Assembly: GCA_903934875.1 (NCBI GenBank) | Contig: CAIZPP010000185.1 | Span: forward strand, 1-64,000 | Direction: 5' to 3' | DNA from: an uncultured Methylococcaceae bacterium | Lineage (GTDB): Bacteria > Pseudomonadota > Gammaproteobacteria > Methylococcales > Methylococcaceae | Length of the DNA stretch: 64,000 bases | Shown: in pieces, positions 43,631-52,278 of the stretch | Position numbering within the stretch: position 1 is the first letter of the stretch | Layout of the letters: every line of letters begins with the position of its first letter | Notes under the pieces: model-generated | Told to the model about the DNA's origin: nothing | Seen by the model: the letters and a program-made list of their open reading frames with translations, nothing else | The model's database searches: none | Translations under genes and position numbers: made by a program

Positions 43631-44523
43631 CCGCCCGACTTTACATAATACTTTTCAAGCTTCCAGTTTTTAAGCGCCGCGAACTCGGCCACTGTGGCCT
43701 TCGCAGGTTTGGCCATTGGCACCTTGGCCAACAGCGCGGCACCTTCGGGGGTGGCAGCCATAGCAAGTACGGCTTCCTGCACCAACAACCGGTGCGCTTG
43801 GGGCACACGCGGGTGCGCAAGAATCGGGTGTGACGGCACTTGGCGGGTTTCGTAAAGGATGCGCAGGCTATCGCGGATATCCTGCGGCTGCTGGTCAAGC
43901 GTTGCCTTGATACCGCCGGTGGCCTCACTGATGCCTAGCGCTGTGTTGAGATACGCAGAGGTGTGGGTCTGCGCGTAGAGCGCTTCTATCTTGGTGTGGA
44001 AGACCGCGTCTAGATCGGCGCGGATGAGCAGTGATGCCCCAAATGCATTCGGCGCGGGGAAAGAAATCTTTTTTCCCGCTAATTCCCTCACGTCATGATA
44101 AGGGCTATCCTTGCGCACGGCGATGATGCCGAAGAGGGGCTTGGCATCCCGCAGCAGAGGTATGTAACCCTGCTTACGCGCCGCGACCAGGGCATGATAG
44201 GGATTCATATAGGCAAAATCGAATTCGCCGGCCTCGAAAGCGACCTCAAATTCGGGGATGCGCGGCGAACCCTTCATGCTCAGCCGCAGGCCCGTACGCT
44301 TCGAGAGTTCCGTCAAGATTGGCACCCAGATTGATGCAAGTTCCCGTGCCTCGAACTGGGGTACCACGCCAAAACTATAGCCGGTATCGGCTCGGACTAA
44401 TCCTGCCGCGCAAACAAATGCGGCTAGCAGCACTGCTTGCATAATGCGCAACACAGTGTGAAAGGACTTAAGGCTGATTTGACCAACAGGCAAATTTCTC
44501 ACACGCACAACCGCCTTCTCCAC
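43627..44523 (-). CDS. PhnD-type periplasmic binding protein coupled to the kinase
   Basis: The 298-aa product belongs to the phosphate/phosphite/phosphonate-binding family: [54 protein letters not shown]. The GTG start at 44523 gives a basic leader before a hydrophobic signal ([17 protein letters not shown]). A later ATG at 44442 would remove that basic part. No ABC permease or ATPase gene adjoins it. The 4-bp overlap with the hybrid kinase gene points to a sensing role rather than uptake. Confidence 0.85.
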   Translation of the reverse strand: MEKAVVRVRNLPVGQISLKSFHTVLRIMQAVLLAAFVCAAGLVRADTGYSFGVVPQFEARELASIWVPILTELSKRTGLRLSMKGSPRIPEFEVAFEAGEFDFAYMNPYHALVAARKQGYIPLLRDAKPLFGIIAVRKDSPYHDVRELAGKKISFPAPNAFGASLLIRADLDAVFHTKIEALYAQTHTSAYLNTALGISEATGGIKATLDQQPQDIRDSLRILYETRQVPSHPILAHPRVPQAHRLLVQEAVLAMAATPEGAALLAKVPMAKPAKATVAEFAALKNWKLEKYYVKSGG

Positions 44524-44612
44524 AACAGTCTATTAAACGGGTAATATTGACAACCTTTTCACCACAACACAATGCTAAAATTTAATATTGCCACCACAGG
44601 ATCGAAGCTATC

Positions 44613-45173
44613 ATGAGTCTGCTCACCATCCATTCCGAAAACAACCCTGAAACCGCAGAAGTTGTCCAGAATTTCGATGCCATCGCCAAACGCCTAAACA
44701 GTATTGGCGTACTCTTCGAACACTGGGAGGCGGAACATGAATTCGATGCCGATGCCACCCAGAAAATCGTGCTGTCAGCCTACTCCCAGCCTTTGCATGG
44801 GCTTAAGGAGAAATATGGCTTCCAGTCGGCGGACGTGATCAGCGTAATGCCCGACCATCCAGAAAAAGCGCAGTTACGCGCCAAGTTTATCAACGAGCAT
44901 ACGCACAGCGATTTCGAGGTGCGTTTTTTCGTGCAAGGCAGTGGGCTTTTCTTTTTGCACCCGGACGAGAACGTCTATGCTGTCCTGTGCGAAAGGGGTG
45001 ATTTGATCTCCGTCCCGGCCCACACTAAACACTGGTTCGATATGGGCAGGCACCCTAACCTCAAGTGCATCCGGCTGTTTACCTTTGAGGAAGGCTGGGT
45101 CGCCGAATTTACCGGCAGCCACATTGCTGACTATTTTCCAAAATATGAGGAATTTGTCAGGGATTACGCATGA
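44613..45173 (+). CDS. mtnD: Acireductone dioxygenase
   Basis: The 186-aa cupin enzyme oxidises acireductone to the 2-keto acid precursor of methionine (or, with nickel, to other products). The metal ligands are seen in NEHTHSDFEVRFFV (two His and one Glu), with the third His in VPAHTKHWFDMG. The length is normal. The start is 89 bp from the divergent binding-protein gene. It overlaps mtnC by 4 bp (ATGA). Confidence 0.93.
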   Translation: MSLLTIHSENNPETAEVVQNFDAIAKRLNSIGVLFEHWEAEHEFDADATQKIVLSAYSQPLHGLKEKYGFQSADVISVMPDHPEKAQLRAKFINEHTHSDFEVRFFVQGSGLFFLHPDENVYAVLCERGDLISVPAHTKHWFDMGRHPNLKCIRLFTFEEGWVAEFTGSHIADYFPKYEEFVRDYA

Positions 45174-45847
45174 TCGGGGCAATTGTCTGCGACATTGAGG
45201 GCACCACCACCTCCATATCCTTCGTGGCGGACGTGCTGTTCCCGTATGCTAGGGCACACTTGGCCGAATTCGTCCGCACGCACTCTGCTGATGCCGAGGT
45301 TCGGGCTTCGCTGGACGAGGTCGGCAGAGTGTGCGGACACTGCTTGGATGACGGCCAGGCCATCGCCCAATTAATTCGCTGGATTGACGAAGACCGCAAA
45401 ATTGGCCCTTTGAAGGCTTTGCAAGGCTTGATCTGGGAGAATGGTTACCGCAATGGGGATTTCCAAGGCCATGTTTATCCAGATGCCGTACGCAAGCTTC
45501 GCGAATGGAAGGAGGCCGGGTTGGCCCTCTATGTCTATTCATCAGGCTCAACACATGCACAAAAGCTGCTGTTCGGGAACACCGAATATGGCGACCTCAC
45601 CGCCCTGTTCTCAGGCTATTTCGATACCCGCAGCGGCGCGAAACAAGAGTCCGACTCCTATCTAAATATTGCCAGGCAAATCAATTCCCCACCCTCTGAA
45701 ATCCTGTTTCTCTCCGATACAGCCGGAGAATTGGATGCCGCACGGATCGCCGGCCTCAAGACCTGCCAGTTGTTGCGGGAAGGTGCAAAAATTGCCGAAA
45801 ACCACCCAAACGCTTCCAATTTCGATGGTGTTATTACATTGATTTAA
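45170..45847 (+). CDS. mtnC: Enolase-phosphatase E1
   Basis: This 225-aa HAD-superfamily enzyme enolises and dephosphorylates diketo-methylthiopentyl phosphate to acireductone. HAD motif I is CDIEGTTTSISFV, motif II is VYSSGSTHAQKLLF, and motif III/IV are GAKQESDSYLNIA and ILFLSDTAGELDAA. It is translationally coupled to mtnD, whose substrate it makes. The 246 bp between it and the next gene show no gene; a short GGAGGCTCC hairpin-like sequence lies near 46040. Confidence 0.93.
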   Translation: MIGAIVCDIEGTTTSISFVADVLFPYARAHLAEFVRTHSADAEVRASLDEVGRVCGHCLDDGQAIAQLIRWIDEDRKIGPLKALQGLIWENGYRNGDFQGHVYPDAVRKLREWKEAGLALYVYSSGSTHAQKLLFGNTEYGDLTALFSGYFDTRSGAKQESDSYLNIARQINSPPSEILFLSDTAGELDAARIAGLKTCQLLREGAKIAENHPNASNFDGVITLI

Positions 45848-46093
45848 GACAATAGACTATTTCTCATACAGAAACATAGATACTACGCGGCTTCCGAAAA
45901 CCTAGCATTCTTGGGGGTTGGCCTTAGCCTTATTGGCGTATGGCATGTAATATGCTAGTAATTGCAAAGCAATTAACTATTGCCTTAAGGGGTGTTTAGT
46001 CAGTAAAGTAAAACCTAACGTGTCACTGGGGCTGTCCTGGAGGCTCCAGGCTGTAGCTATTTCGCAGCAACTTAACCAGAGGGGTTTTACTGC

Positions 46094-46681
46094 ATGATCT
46101 TTAACCGTTTCAAAGGCCATAATGGCCAGCAAGCCAAAGGCGGCATTAGCCGCCGGGCCTTTCTAACCCGAGTGGGGGTCGCTGCTGCGGCTTCCCTGTT
46201 GATCCCGTCGGCGGATGCTTTTGCCAATGCCTTGGGCAGAGAGCGCAAAATCACCCTATTCAACACCCACACCAAGGAAGAATGGGGGTTCGCCTGTTCG
46301 CCACAACAAGACTATGACCCTGCCTTGTTGGACAGTTTCAACCATTTTCTACGCGACCATTATGCTGAGGTCTCCCACTCCATGGACCCGGCATTGCTGG
46401 ACCTGCTGTACGCCGTCACCGTATTGACGGGCGGTCGTGGCGAGTACAATATTCTTTCCGGCTACCGTTCGCCGGAAACTAATGAGTGGTTACGCAGAAG
46501 CGGGCATGGCGTTGCCGAGCACAGCATGCATATTCAAGGCAAGGCCATCGACCTGCGGACCGAGGATCTCACTACGAGGACCATCCAGCAAGTCGCGCTT
46601 TCCTTGCAGCTAGGGGGTGTCGGCTACTACGGTTCGAGCAATTTCGTCCACTTGGATACAGGCGAGATTCGTGCTTGGTGA
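46094..46681 (+). CDS. Tat-exported DUF882/M15-type murein peptidase
   Basis: The 195-aa product has a twin-arginine signal (ISRRAFLTRVGVAAAASLLI) and a peptidase M15-like zinc domain with SGYRSPETNEWLRR, HSMHIQGKAIDLR and NFVHLDTG. This is the pattern of YcbK/MepK, which cleaves peptidoglycan cross-links in the periplasm. The stop codon overlaps the next start as GTGA. Confidence 0.88.
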   Translation: MIFNRFKGHNGQQAKGGISRRAFLTRVGVAAAASLLIPSADAFANALGRERKITLFNTHTKEEWGFACSPQQDYDPALLDSFNHFLRDHYAEVSHSMDPALLDLLYAVTVLTGGRGEYNILSGYRSPETNEWLRRSGHGVAEHSMHIQGKAIDLRTEDLTTRTIQQVALSLQLGGVGYYGSSNFVHLDTGEIRAW

Positions 46682-47193
46682 TTGACGACGGCAATGAACG
46701 CCCCAACAAGGCAGGCGAGGATATTCATTTTTCCTCCTCGGGCGAGTTGCTAAAGTTAACCGTGGACATAGTCGGACTGTCCGGTCGCCAACTCGACATC
46801 GCCAGCCGCTCGTTGGAGCCAGCGGTTTATGACACGCGGGATTTCCTTGATGCAGTCAAACATTTTGTGTTGTCCCGGCGCGGCAGCAGGGTCAGGATCG
46901 TCGTGCTCGATCCTGACTCGCTGATATCTAGGAATGGCCGCCGCCTAGTTGATTTGGCGATGCGCTTGAGCAGCCTTATGGAAATTCGCAGACCAGGCGA
47001 GTGCCATTCGGCATTCAACGAGGCTATGCTGATTTCTGACCGTTTGCGGGTGGTCCACCGGAAACATTCTGACCGTTACGAAGGTATAGCCAATTTCCAT
47101 GCGCCCAGTATGGCGGAGTGCCTGTCCGAAAGTTTTGAAGCCATTTGGCAAAACGCCGAAACTATCCCCCACTTCAGGCGTCTGATGTTATGA
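46678..47193 (+). CDS. Uncharacterised protein, phospholipase-D-like half (DUF7931 type)
   Basis: The 171-aa product starts at a GTG whose G-T-G-A overlaps the previous stop. The open frame extends further upstream but runs inside the peptidase gene. The content (LDIASRSLEPAVYDTRDFLDAVKHF, SRVRIVVLDPDSLISRNGRRLV, a conserved ISDRLRVVHRKHSDRYEGIANFH) resembles proteins annotated as DUF7931, which look like half of a phospholipase-D-like fold. Coupling to a cell-wall peptidase is the only context clue. Function unknown. Confidence 0.65.
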   Translation: MIDDGNERPNKAGEDIHFSSSGELLKLTVDIVGLSGRQLDIASRSLEPAVYDTRDFLDAVKHFVLSRRGSRVRIVVLDPDSLISRNGRRLVDLAMRLSSLMEIRRPGECHSAFNEAMLISDRLRVVHRKHSDRYEGIANFHAPSMAECLSESFEAIWQNAETIPHFRRLML

Positions 47194-47276
47194 AATTGCC
47201 GCTCCGGCAGGAATAAACGCGGGGCTATAGAGTGCTGTAGCGGCCTAAGCCATACATATCCCTCTTGGTGCATACA

Positions 47277-48299
47277 ATGACGGTTGAATCTTCCGATATG
47301 CTCCGCGATAGGCTAGCCCTCCCGGCAGCCTTGGTGGTTTTAGTGACCGTGGTGGGGACGGTAGGCTATATCTGGCTCGGGCGCGAGCAGGGCGCGACAT
47401 GGCTGGATGCCTTGTTCATGACCGTGACCACGATCACCACCATAGGTTACGGTGAAATCATCCACCTGAGCAGCACAGGCCGGATTTTCACCATGTTCAT
47501 TGCCATCTTCGGAATCGCCAGTCTGTTTTACAGTCTGACCATCGTGATGGATTACTTGGTTAGTCGGCGTATTAATGATCCGCTGGGAGCCAAACGAATG
47601 CAGCGTGAAATAGACAAACTAAGTTCCCACATCATCATAGCGGGCCTTGGCCGCGTCGGCAAGCAGGCCGCAGCCGAACTGTACGAATCCCACATCTCTT
47701 TCGTTATCGTCGATCCGGGAACCGATGCCCAGCACTACGCCCACCAGCACGGATACCTGCATTTTTTAGGCGATGCCAGTGACGATGACGTATTGGCGCG
47801 AGTCGGCATTGAGCGGGCCAACGGACTCATCGTCACCACGGGCGACGATGCCAACAATCTGTACATTGTCCTGTCGGCCCGGGTGCTGAGGTCTGATTTG
47901 TATATTGTCTCCCGCGCCGTGGACGACGCCAGCATACCGAAACTTGTCCGCGCCGGTGCCAACCGTGCGATCAGCCCCTATGCCATCGGCGGACGCCGCT
48001 TGGCGCATCTGATACTAAGCCCCACCGTGGTTGACTTTTTCGACACCGTCATCAAACGGGACGAACAAAGCCTGAATCTGGAAGGCATAAAAGTCCCGCC
48101 CGGCGCATCCGTGATCGGGCAAAGCCTGGCTTCTTTGGAAGCTTTGGAAAGGACTGGCGCAAGCATCCTGGTCATCTTGCGCGACAAAAACGTCCTGCCC
48201 AATCCCAACCCGGAGACGATTCTGTGTGCGGACGACCAATTGCTGGCGTTGGGCACGGTGGAGGAATTGGATGTGTTGGAGGCAATAATCTCGGCTTGA
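47277..48299 (+). CDS. Potassium channel with RCK (TrkA-N/TrkA-C) domains
   Basis: The 340-aa product has two membrane helices (about 15-37 and 68-95) flanking the selectivity filter TTITTIGYGE. A Rossmann-type RCK domain follows (HIIIAGLGRVGKQAAAEL, FLGDASDDDVLARVGI) and a C-terminal TrkA-C domain. It would form a ligand-gated tetrameric K+ channel in the inner membrane. The ATG at 47277 is chosen; an in-frame TTG lies four codons upstream. It ends 24 bp before the 5'-nucleotidase gene. Confidence 0.9.
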   Translation: MTVESSDMLRDRLALPAALVVLVTVVGTVGYIWLGREQGATWLDALFMTVTTITTIGYGEIIHLSSTGRIFTMFIAIFGIASLFYSLTIVMDYLVSRRINDPLGAKRMQREIDKLSSHIIIAGLGRVGKQAAAELYESHISFVIVDPGTDAQHYAHQHGYLHFLGDASDDDVLARVGIERANGLIVTTGDDANNLYIVLSARVLRSDLYIVSRAVDDASIPKLVRAGANRAISPYAIGGRRLAHLILSPTVVDFFDTVIKRDEQSLNLEGIKVPPGASVIGQSLASLEALERTGASILVILRDKNVLPNPNPETILCADDQLLALGTVEELDVLEAIISA

Positions 48300-48322
48300 C
48301 GCAAACAACCGCAGACAAACTC

Positions 48323-49213
48323 ATGCAATCCGAAACTAAGCTGGTCATCGCAATTTCTTCCCGGGCGCTGTTCGACCTGGACGACTCGCATCGCATCTTC
48401 GAGACCGAAGGCAAGGAGGCGTTTTGCCGCCACCAAGTGGAGCATGAGGAAGAAATCCTCAAGCCCGGCGTCGCCTTTCCCCTAGTGCAAAAACTATTGG
48501 CGATCAACCATGCGCTGCCGCAGCCGCAGGTGGAAGTGATACTGCTCTCGCGCAATAGCGCCGACACAGGGTTGCGCATCTTCAACTCCATCGCACACTA
48601 CCAGCTTGACATCTGCCGGGCCGCCTTTACCAGCGGCGAGTCCCCATTCTGCTACATTGCCGCTTTCGGCGCACATTTGTTTTTATCCACCAATGCGGAA
48701 GACGTGGTCAAGGCGCTGGACGCAGGTTATGCCGCTGCAACGATTTACTCCTCCAGTTCGAGCGCCAGCCGCTCGGAACAACTCCGCATCGCCTTTGACG
48801 GAGATGCCGTGCTGTTTTCGGACGAATCCGAGCAAATCTTTAAAGCGCAAGGATTGGCCGCCTTCACCGAGAATGAAAAGGCCGCCGCACGCGAGCCGCT
48901 ATCTGGCGGGCCGTTCAAAGCATTTCTTGCCTCACTGCACCATATCCAGACCCAATTCGATGCCGAGAACTCCCCTATCCGCACCGCGTTGGTGACTGCC
49001 CGCGGCGCACCGGCCCATGAACGAGTTGTGCGGACGCTACGGGCGTGGAACATCCGCATTGACGAGGCGATTTTTCTCGGCGGCATGGAAAAGGGCCAGT
49101 TCCTGCGGGCCTTCGGAGCCGACATCTTCTTTGACGACCAGAAAGGCCATTGCGAATCGGCCAGCCGCCACGTCCCGACTGGCCATGTGCCCCACGGCAT
49201 CGCCAACCGCTAA
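48323..49213 (+). CDS. Cytosolic 5'-nucleotidase family protein
   Basis: The 296-aa product belongs to the 5'-nucleotidase family related to eukaryotic NT5C1. Blocks are VIAISSRALFDLDDSHRIF at the N-terminus, VEVILLSRNSADTGLRIFNSI, then IAFDGDAVLFSDESE (the Asp-based phosphatase motif) and FLGGMEKGQFLRAFGADIFFDDQ. It likely dephosphorylates nucleoside monophosphates. The ATG at 48323 is preferred although the frame is open into the preceding gene. Confidence 0.85.
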   Translation: MQSETKLVIAISSRALFDLDDSHRIFETEGKEAFCRHQVEHEEEILKPGVAFPLVQKLLAINHALPQPQVEVILLSRNSADTGLRIFNSIAHYQLDICRAAFTSGESPFCYIAAFGAHLFLSTNAEDVVKALDAGYAAATIYSSSSSASRSEQLRIAFDGDAVLFSDESEQIFKAQGLAAFTENEKAAAREPLSGGPFKAFLASLHHIQTQFDAENSPIRTALVTARGAPAHERVVRTLRAWNIRIDEAIFLGGMEKGQFLRAFGADIFFDDQKGHCESASRHVPTGHVPHGIANR

Positions 49214-49222
49214 ACAATTCCC

Positions 49223-49519
49223 TTAGAAAAGGGATTTCACTTTCGCCAAGGACTCCTTTATCCCTTCATGAACAGCACCCCATTTCTCTTCGGCCTCCTC
49301 CTTGAACTCACCCCAGAGATGGTCAGCCGAAGCGACCGCCTCTTCCAATTTCGCCTCACCTTCCTTGAGCTTGGCTTGGATTTCCGGCAGGTGTTCCTCA
49401 TACTTTGCCTTCAGGTCGCCGGTCAAATCGGCGGCCTTCTCCTGCAAGCTCCCCAGATCGTTTTTCAATTCACCCAAATGTTGCTTGGCTTTCTCAATGT
49501 ACTCGTCTTTGGTAGTCAT
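49223..49519 (-). CDS. Small coiled-coil, lysine/glutamate-rich protein
   Basis: This is a 98-aa all-helical product (MTTKDEYIEKAKQHLGELKN at the start, then repeats of charged heptads to KSLF). The start at 49519 has AAGGTGA just upstream; the frame is open further but without support. It has no membrane segment. Such apolipoprotein-like coiled coils are often stress-related or bind membranes or PHA granules. The function is unknown. Confidence 0.7.
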   Translation of the reverse strand: MTTKDEYIEKAKQHLGELKNDLGSLQEKAADLTGDLKAKYEEHLPEIQAKLKEGEAKLEEAVASADHLWGEFKEEAEEKWGAVHEGIKESLAKVKSLF

Positions 49520-49576
49520 AATCATCACCTTATGTGTTGTGCTAAGCGCCCATGCTTGCATAAAAACCCGGCATAG

Positions 49577-49617
49577 GCAAACTATCAAGTAACTCTATTG
49601 AGGTTGAAAACGCTGTA
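49577..49617. mobile_element. Right half of a family B element (copy B6)
   Basis: TATCAAGTAACTCTATTGAG followed by GTTGAAAACGCTGTA is the right end of family B. No left end is found. It lies between the coiled-coil gene and the aldehyde dehydrogenase gene, 13 bp from the latter's stop. Confidence 0.6.
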
Positions 49618-49629
49618 AGTCTTCCTCTA

Positions 49630-51027
49630 CTAATCCCATATTTCCGCAAGATTACTTGGAATGCTTAGGTTTTTAATGACCTTGCCGATGTTCGAAACAT
49701 TCATAAGATGGGTGTAATTGAGGTTTTCGGAAATGCTGTTGCCACCCCATGAACCACAGCCTAGGGTTGTAGTAGGGGCAAAGCCGTTTAGAAATGATCC
49801 GCCCGCGCTGGTGGAGGACGATTGGTTGACGACCAGCCTGCTGACCGTCAGTTTTAAGCCGGCTGCGCGTAGGTGTTCCTCGTTGTTTGAGTGGATCGCC
49901 GCACTATGGCCTTTGCCCTCCACTTCCAAGTTGGCTTGTGCCATGGACAAAGCATCCTCAAAACTGTCATAGGGTAAGATACAGATGACCGGGCTCAGTT
50001 TTTCTTTACACAGTATATCCGCATCACCTGCGCCATCGGCTTTTAGCAGAATGAGCCGGACCGATTCGGAAAGGCTGACACCGGCCGCCGCCCCGACCCT
50101 CCACGCGGGAAGCCCAATCACCTCGGGATTTAACTTACCCTCATGAAAAACTGTCTTGCGAAAAGCCTCGGTCACATCCGCATCGGCGCTGTACCAAACC
50201 TTGCCCGTGTCGATAAAAGCTTGCACCGCATCGTCATATTTTTCTGCGGGCACCAAAACGCATTGCTCATGCGAGCAGATTAGGCTGTTGTCGAAGGCTG
50301 CGCCAGTGACAATTTTGCCAATGGCTTCGTTGAGGTCAACGTCCCTGTCTATTATCACCGGTACGTTGCCCGGACCAACCCCAAAGGCCGGTTTGCCGCT
50401 TGAGTAGGCTGATTCCACCATGGCCCTGCCGCCAGTGGCCACGATCACATCGACGGAGCGCATGAGTTCTTTGGTTTTGTCCAGGGAACCGTTCTGGACC
50501 ACCTGGATAAGGTTCTCCGGGCCACCGTGCCGCAATACTATGTTCTCAAAAGCGGAACACAGAAAATCGGCACAGCGTTGTCCTTTTGGATGGGGGGCGA
50601 TAATAACCGCATTCCCGCATTTTAGCGCAAACATGGCATTGCACATCGGCGTCACCACCGGGTTAGTGACGGGGGTGACACAACCGACGATGCCTATCGG
50701 CTTGGCCACAAAGATCAGTTCCCTTGCAGTATCTTCACCAATGATTCCCCGACTTTTTTTGCCTTTCAGACTGTTCCAAATGATGGTCGATTTAATTTTG
50801 CACTTTATAATCTTGTCTTCAAGATTGCCTATGCCTGTGTCATCAATCGCCATTTGCGAGAGCAATTCGGCATTGTCATAGACAAATTTGCCAATTTCAC
50901 GCACGATCAAATCTACTTTCTGTTGCGGGAAGGTTTCAAAAATGCGCTGTGCTTCACGCCCGTTTGCAATCATAGCGCTGATGTCAAGGGGGGGGATTTT
51001 AGGGGTTTTAGAGTTTAATGGTCTCAT
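49630..51027 (-). CDS. CoA-acylating aldehyde dehydrogenase
   Basis: The 465-aa product has the aldehyde-dehydrogenase fold with catalytic Cys in FDNSLICSHEQCVLVP and cofactor region VGCVTPVTNPVVTPMCNAMFALKCGNAVI, as in AdhE-N/EutE/SauS enzymes that convert an aldehyde to the acyl-CoA. There is no fused alcohol dehydrogenase and no microcompartment gene nearby. No transport or sulfonate gene adjoins it to confirm a SauS (sulfoacetaldehyde) role. The substrate is unassigned. Confidence 0.82.
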   Translation of the reverse strand: MRPLNSKTPKIPPLDISAMIANGREAQRIFETFPQQKVDLIVREIGKFVYDNAELLSQMAIDDTGIGNLEDKIIKCKIKSTIIWNSLKGKKSRGIIGEDTARELIFVAKPIGIVGCVTPVTNPVVTPMCNAMFALKCGNAVIIAPHPKGQRCADFLCSAFENIVLRHGGPENLIQVVQNGSLDKTKELMRSVDVIVATGGRAMVESAYSSGKPAFGVGPGNVPVIIDRDVDLNEAIGKIVTGAAFDNSLICSHEQCVLVPAEKYDDAVQAFIDTGKVWYSADADVTEAFRKTVFHEGKLNPEVIGLPAWRVGAAAGVSLSESVRLILLKADGAGDADILCKEKLSPVICILPYDSFEDALSMAQANLEVEGKGHSAAIHSNNEEHLRAAGLKLTVSRLVVNQSSSTSAGGSFLNGFAPTTTLGCGSWGGNSISENLNYTHLMNVSNIGKVIKNLSIPSNLAEIWD

Positions 51028-51064
51028 TTCAGTACTAACCTATGGTGCGAGTGTCGCTGTATTC

Positions 51065-51220
51065 GGCTACCAACTTAAAGCGGGGCAGTATAAGGTTAAG
51101 CCGTTCATGGTGAGCCTGTCGAACCATGAACGGCTTAACCGTCCACCCTTCGACAAGCTCAAGACTCAGGGCGAACGGTTAAGCCTTTGGCGATATGTGT
51201 CCCGCCTTAAGTTGGTAGCC
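51065..51220. mobile_element. Family H element with 20-bp terminal repeats
   Basis: The ends GGCTACCAACTTAAAGCGGG and CCCGCCTTAAGTTGGTAGCC pair at 19 of 20 positions. Inside, GTTAAGCCGTTCATGGT is followed by its inverted copy and by a further CTTCGACAAGCTCA segment. Pieces of the inner repeat occur near 17142 and 37800. Non-coding. Confidence 0.65.
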
Positions 51221-51567
51221 CTATATTCTGTCGAGCAGGAGACCGAATGCGCAATGACTGTAGCCCCACCTCTCCGCTACTGGCGGGGCGGTGCCCATAG
51301 GCTTGATTAAATCACAGGCGGGGTGTCCCGTCGCAGTTTGAACCGGATTTGATTCCCGCACATAGTATCCGATTTATCACTGCATCTGTCGTATCGTCCG
51401 GTGGAAGGTCTATACACTCTTGATATATGAACTTGTGGGTAGATAGACAAAATACCAAAATGGATGGTTAAACGCTGATAAAATGCCGATTAACTGTTGG
51501 CTGCATTGAGCATGCCCGATTCCGGCGCATTCCTGCTGTGGTTTTGCGGCGCGGGAACGAGAGAAAT
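51221..51567. other. 347-bp gap with no gene recognised
   Basis: Between the family H element and the DUF2490-like gene I see no supported frame, RNA or clear repeat. The last 100 bases are presumably the promoter and leader of the gene at 51568. Confidence 0.5.
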
Positions 51568-52278
51568 TTGAAAACACCGAGAAAATTAATACTATTGGCA
51601 AGTTTGGCAGGGTCAATGGCCACTGTTAACTGCTCCTCTGACAATCTCGTTGAGCAAGATGCTGGCTCTTGGCTGCAAGTGGTGGGCGAAGGCAGCTTGA
51701 ACGTTTTAAACCCAAATCTGGACAAGGTCCGCATTTGGCTGGAGGGACAGTCCCACTGGGACGACGACTGGGCACATTGGTCACAAGGCTTGGCGCGGGC
51801 GGCACTGGGTTACTCCCTCAGTGAGCTTGCGACCATTTGGGTCGGCTATACTTGGGTGCCGACGCAAAGCCTAGGCAAACCCTTTGTTTCGGAGCAAGAA
51901 CTGTGGCCGGGTTTTCGCTATGTGCTACCGACCGAATACGGCACTTGGATGTTCAGAACCCTATTGGAAAGCGATTTTATCCACGGCACCGATGTGCGCC
52001 TGCGCCCCCGCCAGACTGTCAGGTTCACTCATCCTTTTGATTTCGAACCGCGCTTGAGCCTAATTGTTTGGGATGAGTTGTTTTTCCGCGTCAATTCGAC
52101 GCAATACGGCGGCCAAGCCGGCTACGACCAAAACCGCGCTTTTGCCGGAGTCGGTTGGACTTTCAACCCAAGCTTCACTGTTGAATTAGGCTACCTCAAC
52201 CAAGACGTGGACGATGCAAAGCATGTCAACAATACCATGCACCATATTATCCAAACGTCCTTTTTTATCAGCTTTTAA
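51568..52278 (+). CDS. DUF2490-type outer-membrane beta-barrel protein
   Basis: The 236-aa product has a signal peptide-like start (KTPRKLILLASLAGSMATVNC) and alternating beta-strand sequence rich in Trp and Tyr (IWLEGQSHWDDDWAHW, YSLSELATIWVGYTWVP). The terminal strand ends in phenylalanine (TSFFISF), as outer-membrane barrels do. DUF2490 is my family guess. A TTG at 51568 gives the best signal peptide; GTG at 51538 is the alternative. It converges on the Lon-like gene with a 4-bp overlap. Confidence 0.7.
   Translation: MKTPRKLILLASLAGSMATVNCSSDNLVEQDAGSWLQVVGEGSLNVLNPNLDKVRIWLEGQSHWDDDWAHWSQGLARAALGYSLSELATIWVGYTWVPTQSLGKPFVSEQELWPGFRYVLPTEYGTWMFRTLLESDFIHGTDVRLRPRQTVRFTHPFDFEPRLSLIVWDELFFRVNSTQYGGQAGYDQNRAFAGVGWTFNPSFTVELGYLNQDVDDAKHVNNTMHHIIQTSFFISF

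Noticed and set aside
46486-46677. Upstream extension of the DUF7931-type frame
   Set aside because: It runs within the DUF882 peptidase gene, whose zinc-site motifs are in the other frame; the GTG at 46678 gives a coupled start.
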